Assembly: GCA_026936325.1 (NCBI GenBank)
Contig: JAPTHN010000025.1
Span: forward strand, 5,340,001-5,404,000
DNA: 64,000 bases
Source: Platynereis dumerilii
Taxonomy: Eukaryota > Annelida > Polychaeta > Phyllodocida > Nereididae
Reading direction: 5' to 3'
Shown: piece by piece, positions 12,166 through 23,060 of the stretch
How the letters are laid out: each line of letters begins with the position of its first letter
Position numbering within the stretch: position 1 is the stretch's first letter
The notes under the pieces: model-generated
The model's input: the letters and a program-made list of their open reading frames with translations, nothing else
What the model was told of the DNA's origin: nothing
The model's database searches: none
Made by a program: the position numbers and the translations under genes

Positions 12166-12465
12166 TCGAGCGCGTGAAGTTTTCTTAGATCCAGTGGTTT
12201 TCTTTCCAATATGTAATCTTCTCACAGGTTTTTTAGTATTAGTGGCTACCAATTCATCAACTGTCTTTTGTGTAATACCAGGGGGCTGGGAATGTACTGT
12301 AGTTTCGTTCTCATCTGATATATCGTCATCTATAATGTCGTCTCTTGTTCTCTCTGGTGACTCAGACCTTACATTTTGTGCTTTGTCCTTTTGTTCTTTT
12401 TCCCCCTCTTCAGTCAAAGCAATGTATCTACTTTTAGGTATCACGACATAAGGTACTGCTGCCAT
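12121..12465 (-). CDS. Polinton small hydrophilic protein, unknown
   Basis: 114 residues. After a short hydrophobic start (MAAVPYVVIPKSRYIAL) there is an acidic middle (DDIIDDDISDENE) and a basic Lys/Arg-rich end (KKTTGSKKTSRARS). It starts directly after the stop of the frame at 12,468-12,776, which suggests co-expression. I do not recognise the family. The charge pattern would suit a DNA- or capsid-associated protein, but that is inference. Confidence 0.5.
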   Translation of the reverse strand: MAAVPYVVIPKSRYIALTEEGEKEQKDKAQNVRSESPERTRDDIIDDDISDENETTVHSQPPGITQKTVDELVATNTKKPVRRLHIGKKTTGSKKTSRARSTHQTKKSWISLKK

Positions 12466-12467
12466 TG

Positions 12468-12776
12468 TTATATTAGTCTATGTAATGTTACTTGTAATAA
12501 ACTTTTAACTGCACGAATTTTTCCTACCATAATATGCTGCCTCTCTTTAAGTGTTTGTCTTGCTGAGGCTATTTTACGAATGGACCATCTATGCTTCTTT
12601 AGTAACATTTTATCTTTTTGAGATGTTGCAATATTTCCAGCTAGAACATTTTCGGCAATTTCAGAAATTGATCTAAGTTGTAGTTTATCAGCATGTTTCA
12701 ATATCGCCTTTGTTTGAGAAACGTTTAGATTAGCTACAGCTCTAAGAAAAACAGAGTTCTCTTTGATCAATTTCAT
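12468..12776 (-). CDS. Polinton conserved small basic protein
   Basis: 102 residues, rich in Lys and Arg. The pattern LRAVANLNVSQTKAILKHAD, then ISEIAENVLAGNI, then LLKKHRWSIRKIA resembles a short protein that recurs next to the ATPase and capsid genes in animal Polintons (recalled from general knowledge, not searched). It overlaps the ATPase stop by four bases, as in a tightly packed late-gene set. Its molecular role is not known to me. Confidence 0.6.
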   Translation of the reverse strand: MKLIKENSVFLRAVANLNVSQTKAILKHADKLQLRSISEIAENVLAGNIATSQKDKMLLKKHRWSIRKIASARQTLKERQHIMVGKIRAVKSLLQVTLHRLI

Positions 12777-13546
12777 GATGATGGTGTTGCTGATGCTGTA
12801 CCGTTAGATGGAATGAAAATCACAGTGTCCTCCCCTGGAAAGCAATTTGTTTTTAATTTATAAGGGTTGTCTGCTGTTAGAGAAACCACTAGATATCCGT
12901 ATTTTTCCTTAGTTGCTTGTTCATAGGCACTTAAAAAAAAAGCAGTATTAGATGGCCAGATCTGGTGGGCTATAGACTTTATTTGACCATTGTTTCTTGT
13001 ATTAGCCATTAATACACGATTTTGAGAGTTTAAGTTTATATCTCTTAGAGCTTGGGTACCATTAAATAAAGTGTAAGATAGTAAGAATGTACTACAAAGT
13101 GAGTGATGCATGAGTACTGTGACTATATGTACTAGATCTTTCGATGATTTCCTGTCGTCAAATAATTGATTTTTGTCATCCAAAATCATGATTACATGTT
13201 TAGTACCACCTTCAGAACGCTGCTTAATTTCGTCCAATGATGGTAGGTCTGTTCGGAATTCGATCATGTCACCACCTAAGGTCTTTTCAAGTTTGGAATA
13301 CATTTTCTGCCACACACTATAACAATAGTATATGAAGTGAACAGGTTGATCAAACATGACATTGTGGTGTAATAGTAGTCTTTGTATGTATGTCGATTTC
13401 CCTGCTCTTGTCTGTCCAGCAATCACTGTTGTGCAAGGCAGTGAAAACTTTTTCATGTCAGTGCTAACTGTGTGCATTATAAAATCTATCAAGTGACAAT
13501 CTATGATCAAATAGGTCCGATGTCTATACAACAAATGATTACACAT
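12773..13546 (-). CDS. Polinton genome-packaging ATPase (FtsK/HerA, A32-like)
   Basis: The frame has 257 residues. The P-loop is GQTRAGKST at about 44-52, and a Walker B-like strand HVIMILDD lies at about 117-124. The true start is probably one of the downstream methionines (residue 24 or 31), because the first 23 residues are unlike the family. In Polintons and related viruses this enzyme drives DNA into the capsid. It sits beside the major capsid gene, the usual neighbour. The frame looks whole. Confidence 0.88.
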   Translation of the reverse strand: MCNHLLYRHRTYLIIDCHLIDFIMHTVSTDMKKFSLPCTTVIAGQTRAGKSTYIQRLLLHHNVMFDQPVHFIYYCYSVWQKMYSKLEKTLGGDMIEFRTDLPSLDEIKQRSEGGTKHVIMILDDKNQLFDDRKSSKDLVHIVTVLMHHSLCSTFLLSYTLFNGTQALRDINLNSQNRVLMANTRNNGQIKSIAHQIWPSNTAFFLSAYEQATKEKYGYLVVSLTADNPYKLKTNCFPGEDTVIFIPSNGTASATPSS

Positions 13547-13597
13547 CCACTACATTCCTAGTTTTATCAATCTTAATCAGTCCTGGAAATTTACCCA

Positions 13598-14974
13598 TTA
13601 CAAAAGAGTTACAGGCTTTGGCAGTGATGTGTCGAACCTGAGAGAAATTTTAAGATTCCCTGTTCGTGTCAAAGGTAGCTGATTACTATTATCTGACTGC
13701 GAAGGTTCTGTGAGAAATCTATATATGCAGCATGACTCAATAAACTGCTCTTGAGTGAATGGTATACTGTCATCACAACCGTTTACACCTGACATTGTAT
13801 TATATGCTCTAGCAATCAAGCTGTTTGTTTTACTGTCCTGTGCATACTTCATATCAACTGGACTATTAATCATTTCAGATCCATCAACCGTGACAGAAAG
13901 ATTACTCAAAGAATGATTTTCGTACACAAGAGGATTAGAATCTAACATACCTCCAACTGCACTATCTTCTACAAACCATATCAAAAGCTCTGAAGGAATT
14001 GATGAATTAAATGAATTAGAAACTACAGAATTATAAACACCTGATGAAATCACGTGTTTCTTGAGTTCATGTCTTACATATGGGTACTTTGCAGGAGTCT
14101 CACTCAATAGTTTTTCATGACTCAGTGATATAACAGGCGTAGGTTCAATCATGTTTATTGAAATGCTAGCTTTCTTTATATTGATTTTGAAGTCACCTGC
14201 TCGGTCATTTGGACATAGCAAACTGAATTCTGGTGGATTTTGAAAGAACTGAAGACCAATGCTAACGCCTGAGGGTAAAAATCTTGATAGCTCCATTGCA
14301 TCACTATAAATGTACCCAGTCATATCAAAATCTTTTGACTTAGACGCTAATTTTCCTCTAATTATCAGACCCTCGTTATCACTTGTCTGCCAGTTAACCT
14401 GTGATGCAGTACCATGTGTATCCATATAGAAAAGCTGACTTTGTAATGTTGTTCTGCGACTTTGTTCAGTGGTGTATAATAAACTCTTTATATGTGATAT
14501 ATAGGCATAAGATTGATCACTTTTTGAAACAGGTCTCCCGTTAAACGTCACATCACATCTAGAAAACATTGATGACAAAAAATTGTTGACTGGTGCAACC
14601 GCCTCTTTGATTGTACCATCAGAAACTGATGGCTGTGTAGCTTGTACATTTCCACCTTCACCAGCTACTGCCTTTTTTGTTTCCATAATTGGAGGTTCTA
14701 TCGTCTCCCCACCCTTACCTGTCACCGAAACGGTCAGATGAAGTCTAGCTGATTGAACATCTATATACTTATTTGAGTTGTTAATAATTTGGAACTGTAT
14801 CACTCCATTATTACTATAGTCTGAATTGATTGGATAATAATGCTCAGTATGTATTCTCTTCAGTGATATATCTTGAATTGCATTTTCAAAGATAGCCATG
14901 CCCTGATCATACCCAACATAACTATCTGAAAGTGCAGCCTGAGTCATCTTGAAAACTATGTTTAAACCAATCAA
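13598..14974 (-). CDS. Polinton major capsid protein (double jelly roll)
   Basis: 458 residues. The N-terminal region (SYVGYDQGMAIFENA, then YYPINSDYSNNGVIQFQI) and the later FLPSGVSIGLQF and C-terminal LKISLRF blocks are typical of Polinton/adintovirus double-jelly-roll capsid proteins. The preferred start is the methionine at residue 10 (MTQAALSDS). It is flanked by the ATPase and the minor capsid gene, the standard morphogenesis cluster. The frame looks whole. Confidence 0.85.
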   Translation of the reverse strand: MIGLNIVFKMTQAALSDSYVGYDQGMAIFENAIQDISLKRIHTEHYYPINSDYSNNGVIQFQIINNSNKYIDVQSARLHLTVSVTGKGGETIEPPIMETKKAVAGEGGNVQATQPSVSDGTIKEAVAPVNNFLSSMFSRCDVTFNGRPVSKSDQSYAYISHIKSLLYTTEQSRRTTLQSQLFYMDTHGTASQVNWQTSDNEGLIIRGKLASKSKDFDMTGYIYSDAMELSRFLPSGVSIGLQFFQNPPEFSLLCPNDRAGDFKINIKKASISINMIEPTPVISLSHEKLLSETPAKYPYVRHELKKHVISSGVYNSVVSNSFNSSIPSELLIWFVEDSAVGGMLDSNPLVYENHSLSNLSVTVDGSEMINSPVDMKYAQDSKTNSLIARAYNTMSGVNGCDDSIPFTQEQFIESCCIYRFLTEPSQSDNSNQLPLTRTGNLKISLRFDTSLPKPVTLL

Positions 14975-15388
14975 CTACTCATCAAATGCGTCTTTTGCTC
15001 TCTTGACCTTTGCCTTTGTGCTAGATACGGCTGCTTTCTTGACTGCTTTTGTAGGCAACCTTCTCTTTCGGGGTCCTGTATTAGACTGACCAGATGGTTG
15101 ATCTGTATGAGTCTTTATTGCAATTTCACTATTTAACATTTGCGACTCAGCTCTACGTCTTATCGCTTCGTTTTGGTCGACAATTTCCAATTTAGGAACA
15201 GTTTTCCCCTCTGTTGTTGTATTCTTATCAGGTGTGGCATTTACAAGAACAAGTCTGTTTGTTCTACATCTGGTACCTCTCCTATTTATATGTTGCTTGT
15301 CTTGACCTCGTGATTGTCGTCTAAAATGTTCAAGAAAGGCTGTATAATCACCACCTTCCAATGCATAGAAATATGTGTTAAGTGACAT
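14975..15388 (-). CDS. Polinton basic protein next to the capsid genes, unknown
   Basis: 137 residues. The N-terminus is MSLNTYFYALEGGDYTAFLEHFRR; the rest is polar, with a Lys/Arg-rich C-terminus (PRKRRLPTKAVKKAAVSS). It lies between the minor and major capsid frames with almost no spacing. The composition recalls viral core or scaffold proteins, but no specific family is recognised. Confidence 0.6.
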   Translation of the reverse strand: MSLNTYFYALEGGDYTAFLEHFRRQSRGQDKQHINRRGTRCRTNRLVLVNATPDKNTTTEGKTVPKLEIVDQNEAIRRRAESQMLNSEIAIKTHTDQPSGQSNTGPRKRRLPTKAVKKAAVSSTKAKVKRAKDAFDE

Positions 15389-15389
15389 C

Positions 15390-15789
15390 TTATACCTCTT
15401 TCAAAATTTGTAGTGTACACAACAAAGTACTGCTACCTACTGGCAGAGGACCACCTTTATCATCCGTTAATATAATGTCAATAAATTCTATTGTAGATAT
15501 ATTTATAGGTATGTACCGTGGATTATCAAATATAACACGATTGTGATTACTTACATTGTCGAGATACACTCTGTTTAATATGGGGGCTAGTCTAGTATTT
15601 ACAATGCTCGGTTGGCATAGGGGGGATAAAATGTCTATATTCTGTTCTATGACCTGCTTTCACCTTTGGCAATGTAACATCTAATAGAGCAACATTCCAC
15701 TTAGCATTCTCATACAGAGAAATAACTCTAGGTATATTTATACGACTTTTACCATTGATAATATCATCACTCCTTAAGTATATATACAT
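15390..15789 (-). pseudogene. Polinton minor capsid (penton-like) protein, broken
   Basis: The start MYIYLRSDD with WNVALLDVTLP, and the later region with IPINISTIEFIDIILTDDKG, match the jelly-roll minor capsid protein that accompanies the major capsid protein in Polintons. The gene is broken, with about one interruption. It sits between the integrase and the basic capsid-associated gene, as expected. Confidence 0.65.
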
Positions 15790-15799
15790 AGTTGATATG

Positions 15800-16948
15800 T
15801 TATTTAACTTTTCCTCTATAACGTTTTATATTACTAGTAACAACGTATGTTGGAGTCTTGTAGTTGGCCCACTTCACTTTAGTGTAATGAACACCATTCA
15901 CTTTTTTACTGCCTAATACATTCTCAATTACGTACGTTGCATCATCAATACTTTCTATATTTGCATTTTGAAGCTCGGGCTCGTAATAGCTTCCTGAAAT
16001 TATGTTATTATCTGTATCTGAAACACGGTACCTTGGTGGTAAACTTGGAATTCTTGTGTGAATTTTGAAAACCTCCTCTGTAAATTGTGTTTTATATGAC
16101 TTTGTGAATAACGATGCAGTTTTGGATATTCTCACAGCTTGACCAACACTGAATGCAAACTTCACAGGTGTGTTTGCTCTTTTATCCAAAATTTTACTGT
16201 AAAGTCTATCATAAAGTTCTTGGGAGTTTTCCTCTGTCACTTCGGAGGGTTTCATACCTGTGACTGAGTGTATAGTGTTATTATAACTTTTTACCAACTG
16301 CTGCAGTACATTTATGTAATTCATATCATTCTTTTTCTCAAACAAGTATTTATATATACGTCTCTGTATTGTAAGATTGCATCGCTCAGCAAAGCTTGCC
16401 TTGTGAGGACCATATGCTATTTGATGTATGATACCATACTTTTTCCATCAGAGATTTGAACCTGTGACCTGTATATTCTCTTCCATTATCAGTAACTATT
16501 ACATGTGGAGTTATTATTTCCTTCAATATCTCCTCAGTTGTATCAGCAACCTCGCTTGTTTTCTTAGTTTTGAGTGGCCTAACTATAATTCTTCGTGAAA
16601 ATATATCCACATAAAGAATTAAAAACCGTATTCCCAGGTAAACGAACTGAGAGGTTGGACATCAATTAAATCTGAATGATATATATCCGATAGACCCTGG
16701 GAAATCAAGGTTTCTGTCTCAAACTTATACGTGGGCGTTTTATGAATTGTATGAGTTATTTGCTTGTCTAACCACTCTTTCACAACTTTGTATGTAATAC
16801 CCAAGGGTCTGTTCACTTCGTTTTTTACAGATAAATACAATTTTCGTGGTCCATAAAAACTACCTGGTTTTGATGGGTCATAATAGATCTTTGTTAAGTA
16901 TGCATCTATAGTTGTAGGCTTCTTTTTTGTTTTTCTTTTCCTCTTCAT
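15800..16948 (-). pseudogene. Polinton retroviral-type (rve) integrase with chromo-like C-terminus, broken
   Basis: The N-terminal part has the Polinton pattern (LTKIYYDPSKPGSFYGP, EWLDKQ). The RNase H-like core shows DIFSRR, VIVTDNGREYTG and a late NNTIHSVTGMKPSEV stretch. The C-terminus ends in a chromodomain-like block (VLGSKKVNGVHYTKVKWANY). It would insert the element into host DNA. The gene is broken, with about two interruptions. Confidence 0.88.
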
Positions 16949-17330
16949 AGCGTTGTGTTATGTTGTTGGCTATTGAAACTCTTCTTAATACCACTCTTTA
17001 TTTTAGGTGAAGGTAGCATGCACCCTGTTAGAAAATAACAGTAACACAATTGTGAATCAAGTTTAAATTTGAAATATATGTGTTTATTATTACATCAACA
17101 TATTATATCTTACCAAGCGATGTGCTAAGAAGTACAAGCCATATATCAGACTTGTGACCTAGCGAAATATTAATAATGGATGCCAAAATCACTACTACAA
17201 GTGTGACAGTTTGACATATATACACACATTCACTCTTTGGGATAGTTTTACCAAACAAACACCAGTTTGGTGTGTGACCCTCAGAGTTCTGTGATTGAAA
17301 TGTAGCCAGCTCATTGATCTCTGGATCCAT
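16945..17330 (-). CDS. Polinton small hydrophobic membrane protein, spliced
   Basis: The main exon (17,330-17,114) encodes MDPEINELATF, then NWCLFGKTIPKSE, a hydrophobic helix (TVTLVVVILASIINISLG) and a second one (IWLVLLSTSLG). A GT donor follows. An AG acceptor 89 bp on opens a short terminal exon with CMLPSP and a basic tail, whose stop overlaps the integrase start. The pattern W-LFGK-x-PKSE, then SxLGxxLPSP, is one I associate with a short Polinton/adintovirus membrane protein of unknown role. Confidence 0.65.
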
Positions 17331-17376
17331 TGGTGTGTAATGCTATACTGACATTTTTATCGTGTAACAATGTCTT

Positions 17377-18237
17377 TCATATCATATCATTATCGTAATG
17401 GAAATACCCTGTAGGGTTACACTCTTTACACGATAGTCTACCAATTGGTGTCTGATGATCAATGCTATTATAACATGGTGTAATTATGTTCAGTTCTGGT
17501 AAAGCATTCTCAATGTTTGACAAGTGTTCAGTAATGCAGTCAAACTGATCTTCAGTAACTGTTATGGTGCCACTACAATCAACCACGACATCCTGGCCCT
17601 CTGATTCAAAGAGCTGTTCAGTGAAGCATATATTTGAGTCCCCCGAGGTTGTTTCAACATACTGTCCACCACCGAGATGTAGTTGATATTTTGACCCAAC
17701 AGCGTTTTTCACTTTGTCAATACATTGTAAAAGTACATTCCAACGTCCTGGTGGTATGACATAGCTCGTACAAAACCTTGATGGACTTGAGGGCTGAAAA
17801 TATAACCAAAATGAACATTCAGAATGTTACTTTATATATAATTCTAACCTGTAGGTTGACTATTATCTTTATTAAAATACTTACTTGTATCTTAGTCAAC
17901 ATAACCATTCCGTAGTCTGTACCATTAATAACCTTCAGGAAGTTCCCATTACCAAGATGTACTGAGTACCTCTCGCCTGTTGATAGTTCTGGTATCATTT
18001 GTATGACCTGGGGCGTATTCTCTGTAGCAAAAGCCAGTAAATGAGCAACAGCATGTGTATTCTCTGATTGATGATCATATCAATAAATTCTTTGTTTATA
18101 TCTTGGTAGTCCTTCAAGTATTTCAGAACCCAATATGATGCCATAGTTATTGCACCAATATCCTTCAGATATTCGATTAATGGTGTACAATCCACATATA
18201 GTGTAATGACATCTTTGTATTTCTTGACAATCTCCAT
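17377..18237 (-). pseudogene. Polinton right-end gene with two PC4-like domains, broken
   Basis: The order resembles that of the gene at 10,502-11,891: a PC4-like strand pattern (ERYSVHLGNGNFLKV), a GT-AG intron at about 17,794-17,884, then W-x-VLLQCIDK, a second PC4-like copy (KYQLHLGGGQYVE, later GTITVTEDQFDCI), and a Cys motif ITPC ... LSCKEC like that of the other gene. The N-terminal stretch before them (MEIVKKYKDVITLYVDC) is not recognised. The gene is broken, with about one interruption. The function is inferred as ssDNA binding. Confidence 0.5.
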
Positions 18238-18301
18238 CCTGTCAGTACCTTATGGTTCTCTACAGCATACTGATTACTACTAAGTAAGAATCTGACATAT
18301 A

Positions 18302-18383
18302 GGAAATTTCACGCAGGAAATGTGTTTGTGCGGGACTGCATCAGTCTGAGTCATTGCTGCCTCAGATGGTGGTTGCTTTTCAG
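18302..18383 (+). repeat. Terminal block A1
   Basis: It starts GGAAATTTCACGCAGG and ends TTGCTTTTCAG, with about two single-base indels relative to A2. Similarity fades over the next ~40 bp. Confidence 0.85.
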
Positions 18384-21153
18384 ATGTAGTGGGAAGTTTT
18401 TTCTTGTTTTACAGGGATTACTGCGCGACTTCCACACCTTCCACTTGTTATCATGTCTGATCTTTCTTCCCTGATCCTGTTGGCAGACTTACATCACCAT
18501 TTTTGGCGGGTTTGATGGCCTAAATTTGTCTGTGATTTCAGACCACATGTATGGAACAGCATCCTCACCTTGTGACTTGCACCAGACCACCATCATCAGG
18601 CTCCTACTCAGGCTCAACATGAGTTCTCCCGTGCACCACTGGAACTGGACAATCACTCTCCACACATCCTTGGATCTTTATTTCCATGATTTCACCAGGA
18701 TTTATTCTTTTTGCCAGTGCCAGCAGGAGTATTTGACCTATTTTGGTTCCTGTTTCTTCCTACCTACTGTCAACCCCTAGGTGGCAGCACAAGCCTTTGC
18801 CTATATTTTAATGCCCCCTGGTGGTTTTCTTGTCAATCTATCTGTGCCACAGGGCTCTCCATGGACTTCCTCCCCCCTGGACCTGGAACATTTTTCCCCA
18901 CACTTTCTTTATATTGTAACTTATTTCTTTCATTGCAGACACTCTGTCCACACAACAAGAGTGCTTACAAAATTATACCACATGAACAAGGGCAAGATAC
19001 AGTCCCAGTATGCAGACAGTATCCTCACAGATGCATGCAACTTCATGTCTTTACTCTCAATTTTTTATTTCAATTTCTGTGCCATGCTCATCTGTGGACT
19101 TTTAATTTTTGCACTATTTATCAATTTAATAGGGATTTATGCATTATGCTAAAACTGATTTTCTGCCCATGCCTATTTCAGCTAATGATTTGATGTGCAT
19201 TTTTTCAATCATTTCCCTATCAATTCTTACTGGCACTATTATGATTTTGTTCCTTTCAGTTTTTCCCACCCGTTTCCAGCCCTTTTTTGGTATCCAGCCA
19301 ATCATTCCCTACTGTAGGCCTATGTGTTGTCACCTATCCCAATCTATTTACAGGTAGCTTGGTGAGCTCCTTCCTTATGATTTTATACCAATGTTTTTGT
19401 ACCCCACATTTGTCTTTCACCTTTGCAGATTATCCCACACCTGCCTTAACTCTTCTGCTCCTTCTTCACGACTGGGCTATTTTTGCCCACTGTCTTTACT
19501 TACATATCTCTTCATTTTCGGTTGGTGCTTCCTTGTGGGACCAGTGCCCCAGAGCTTGTCTCTGTGTATTAATTTTGGCCACTTGTCAGCTGCTTCTGGT
19601 TGTGCTTCAGGCTCCAGGCCCTCTGCCTCCCACCATGGCTCATGCCTGCGCTGACCTATTTGTTTGCCGGCTTTTGCTGTGCTTTTGGCCTTTATCTGTG
19701 TATGCCTGGCTCCCCCTTTTGTTGCCCAACCATTCCTTTTCTTCTTCTCTCCCCCCTCTTTCTTTCTAATTGCCTCACCACCTATTTTTTGGGCCTTTGC
19801 ATGTATTTTCCTTCGGCCCTATTTACCCGTGAACCCGGGTTGCATGGTGCTTACTCAGGGGATCAGTGCCCTACGGCTCGTTCCTGTGTATTAGCCCCTT
19901 GTATGTTTAGCCAGCCTTGCTGTGCCTTTTGGCCTTTACCTGTGTTTGCCTGGCTCCCCTGTGCCGGCCCAACTCCTGGAATTTTTATTCTCTCCTCAGA
20001 TGCCACCTGCCCCCTTTTCCACCCAGTTTATGATTCCATCTTTATTATAGGGCTATGTTTAATTGCAGCTTGGCTCAGCACACAGCCTTAATATTTTTTA
20101 TTCCAATCCATAATTCATCTTTTTTCCAGTGCACGGTTTTATTCCAAACCACAATCATTTCTCTCCAGCGCAACATTCATCACCCTCACGGCTTTCAGCA
20201 GGTGCTGGGCCCCCAATGGGTGCTTTTTTCTCCTAATCACTCTGATTTCCACTCCCTCAACCATTCGAAGGCTCTTTGGCCTCATAATCCTAAGGCTAGA
20301 GGTCAATCCTGCCCCATTTTCCTAACTAGGGTTTTTTTCAGCTGGCCAGCTTCTTTCAACATGCCACTAAAATCATCTGCCAATGGATTCCTGCATCACC
20401 TATTACGTTTTAGCCGCTGTTGGACCACAGGATATATCTACACCCGTGTGCGTTCAGCTGGTGCTGTGTCACATATTCGGAGCGTTCAGCTGGTGCTGTG
20501 CCCACCGTCCCTGACAGCTAGGTCTTCCAGCTGGGGCTGGGGCTTAGGTCTTGTCTGCTGCTGCTGGGTTTTCAGCTGGTGCTGGCCTGCCTTCTAGGTT
20601 TTCAGCAGGGCTGGTCCTAGAAATATCACTAAGCTTTCAGCTGGTGCTGGGCTTACCTGCGGGCTCTGCCCCTCCTTCATATGATGCCGTCGATGGACCT
20701 ACAATGGACTGAACTTCACCCTCAGTTGGCGTCTGACCCTCCGCTATGTATGACTCCTGCTACCTCTATATTAAGTGGCACCATCTATTTACTGTTACAA
20801 CGGAAATTTATAGCAGGCAAGTTATCCTTCCTTTTCTACTACATATGGGGCCCCTTTCATGCTATTTCCCATGTTTCATATTTCCTTGTATGTCTATACA
20901 TATATATAAATTTTAATGATCTTTCCAGCTGTCATAAATTAATATTCCTGATGTCAGAACCTAGTCTAGTTACAACTGTTCCTAAACCCTGTCCTAATAT
21001 ATGGGATTTTAGATCTTCAATGGTCCTATCATAAGGTTTTCATGGTTTTTACCTTAACTTTTATTAATTGTTTTTATAGTCTCTCATAATCCCAATGGAA
21101 TGGTCTGTTTTTATTGAACGGTTTTACTATTGTACCATATATGTTTACAGAGT

Positions 21154-21192
21154 GGGAGTTAATAAATAAATAAACTAAACTAAACTAAACTA
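21154..21192 (+). repeat. (AATA)n(AAACT)n simple tail, possible retroposon 3' end
   Basis: AATAAATAAATAAACTAAAC followed by more AAACT units. Such tails are typical of LINE or SINE 3' ends, but the preceding sequence shows no recognisable LINE domain. Confidence 0.4.
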
Positions 21193-21404
21193 TGTACGAC
21201 TGTACAAGTAAAAGTTAACTATTTCACTCAACAACGTTTTATATGTATGACTTTTTCAGCTACTAAGTATATTTATATTTCAGCCTCCACTCATCAGCTA
21301 GTGGGGTTTTCCATTTTTTTGTTTTTTCTTTTATGAATTTTTATTTCCCTTCCTTTTTTATGAGGCCTGTCTGGCCATTCTGCCTGTTACAAATTATCTG
21401 GCAT

Positions 21405-21830
21405 TTTCAATTTGCAGTGCCTGGCCTGTTCGGCCATCCTGCCTTCATTTAATCAATATTTTTTAATGTTTTTCTATTACCGGGCTCCCATCAGTTCCAG
21501 TGCTAGAGTGTTTTCTGCAGTGTCAGGCTTTGTGCCATCCTGCCTTTCCCAGCCTCATCTGATCTGGAGTTTCCCCAGTGTGTTCCAGTTTGTCCTGGGC
21601 TCCCATCAGTTTTGAGTGCTTGTTTTTTATTTTTGCAGTGTCAGGCTTCGTGCCATCCTGCCTCCTCTGCCTGGACTGATCTGGAGTTTTTCCGGTTTTG
21701 TATTGTCTATCTGGAGTTTTTCCAGTCCTTATATTTCTGTCTGGGCTCCCATCACGTCTGAGTGCTTGAAATGTTCTGGCAGTGTCAGGCTTCATGCCAT
21801 CCTGCTCTACGCCTCGCCTCGTTGATTTGG
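21405..21830 (+). repeat. Degenerate tandem repeats of 100-145 bp
   Basis: GGGCTCCCATCA recurs at 21,482, 21,598 and 21,744, each followed by GTGTCAGGCTT(T/C) and GCCATCCTGCCT. CTGATCTGGAGTTT also recurs between them. The repeats lie inside the pyrimidine-rich element and make spurious open frames. Confidence 0.75.
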
Positions 21831-23060
21831 AGTTCCCAGTTTGTTATAAATAATTGTATTTTTTCATTTCATTAAATAATTACATATCTTTTACCTATTT
21901 AATATGTTGGTCAGTATCGGTCACATTCATTCCTGACATTGTTTTTTACTGGCCAAACTCGTTTTTTCCTCCATTTTTGCCTCTCATGCATTATCCCTTT
22001 TTCCAGTGCCACACCTAATATAGTTGTTCCCCAGTGCCACGCTTAACATAGCTGCTTCTCCGCTTTTTAATTTCAGGTGTGTATATCGATATTATTATGT
22101 CAACAAATTAAGTTCATGCGCATGCTATTGACCTGTTTTCCAACTTTATTTGCTAATTCCTGACCCATTTTTCTCTCTCTGTTGTCTACTTATTTCTTGT
22201 GTTATTATTTACATAATTTTTGTCAATTACAAATTTCTGTTTTACCTACTTGGTGGTTTCTTAAGCCTTCAAGACGTCATTTTCCTTTCTTTTAGGTATC
22301 GGTCTAATTGTTTCACTGTCAATAAACAAGTTCCAGTGTCAACTTGCCCATTTCAATCCAGTCCTGACACCTATGTTCTTCTTTTCAGGCTTTATGGACC
22401 GGACCACCTCACGGTGGCCACCTTGCAATGCCAGTTTCCCCATCTTCTCAGTTTTCTCTCCGATCTCTTCAGTGCTTTCTTGATTATTATGGGGCCTTAT
22501 TCCTGAGTCATCTCTTCTTTCCATGATTTTTAAATACGACTTTTTGCCAATTTTTGGCATGTGTATTACAGTAAATTTATCCTGTTGCCATTACAGCTTA
22601 TTTTTCTCGGCCTCCTATGTGGCCTACTACACTGATCCCTGGTAAATCATTCACTTCACCTTATGGTGCCATTTTCCTATGTGTTGTACATTTGCTCATT
22701 TTTGCGCATTTTTTGCGGTTTTCCCCTGTTTGTCAGTTTCTGCTTGCAGGTGATTTCCAACCTATTCCCAGGTATGTGCTGTCGTAGACACACTTGTTCC
22801 GGCACACTACATCGCGGCGTCCGTCACCTAGCCATAGGGAACTTTGGATACCGGCACTATTTCCGGAGCTTTCAGCAGGGCTGGGCTCACTGGACCTGTT
22901 CATGGACAGCCTCGGACCTTCCTAACGGAGCCTTCCCTTGGTACTGGCTGCACCGCATTCTCTAGTGTCCTACGAAGGGAGTTTTCAGCTTGTGCTGGGG
23001 CCCTTTTTCTCTCCCCTCTCTGCCTCCTGTGTTCCTGTTGGGTGGGGGCGTTCTTCGAAC

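Larger units (their letters stand above)
1..18301. mobile_element. Polinton/Maverick virus-like element, left end outside the window, broken
   Basis: The gene set and layout are those of a Polinton: protein-primed DNA polymerase B at one end on the plus strand, integrase near the other end on the minus strand, and packaging ATPase, double-jelly-roll major capsid and minor capsid genes between. The left terminal repeat lies before base 1, so terminal inverted repeats and the target duplication cannot be tested. The right limit is set where a DIRS-like element begins; the true right end could lie beyond that insertion, at 23,620-24,090. Polymerase, ATPase and major capsid frames are open, so the insertion looks fairly young, but the element is broken, with about four interruptions, and has taken several SINE insertions. 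Many genes appear spliced with introns near 90 bp. Confidence 0.93.

Noticed and set aside
18711-20091. Several overlapping open frames rich in Leu, Phe, Pro and Cys
   Set aside because: They come from strong C/T bias of the strand, overlap each other in different frames and show no recognisable domain.
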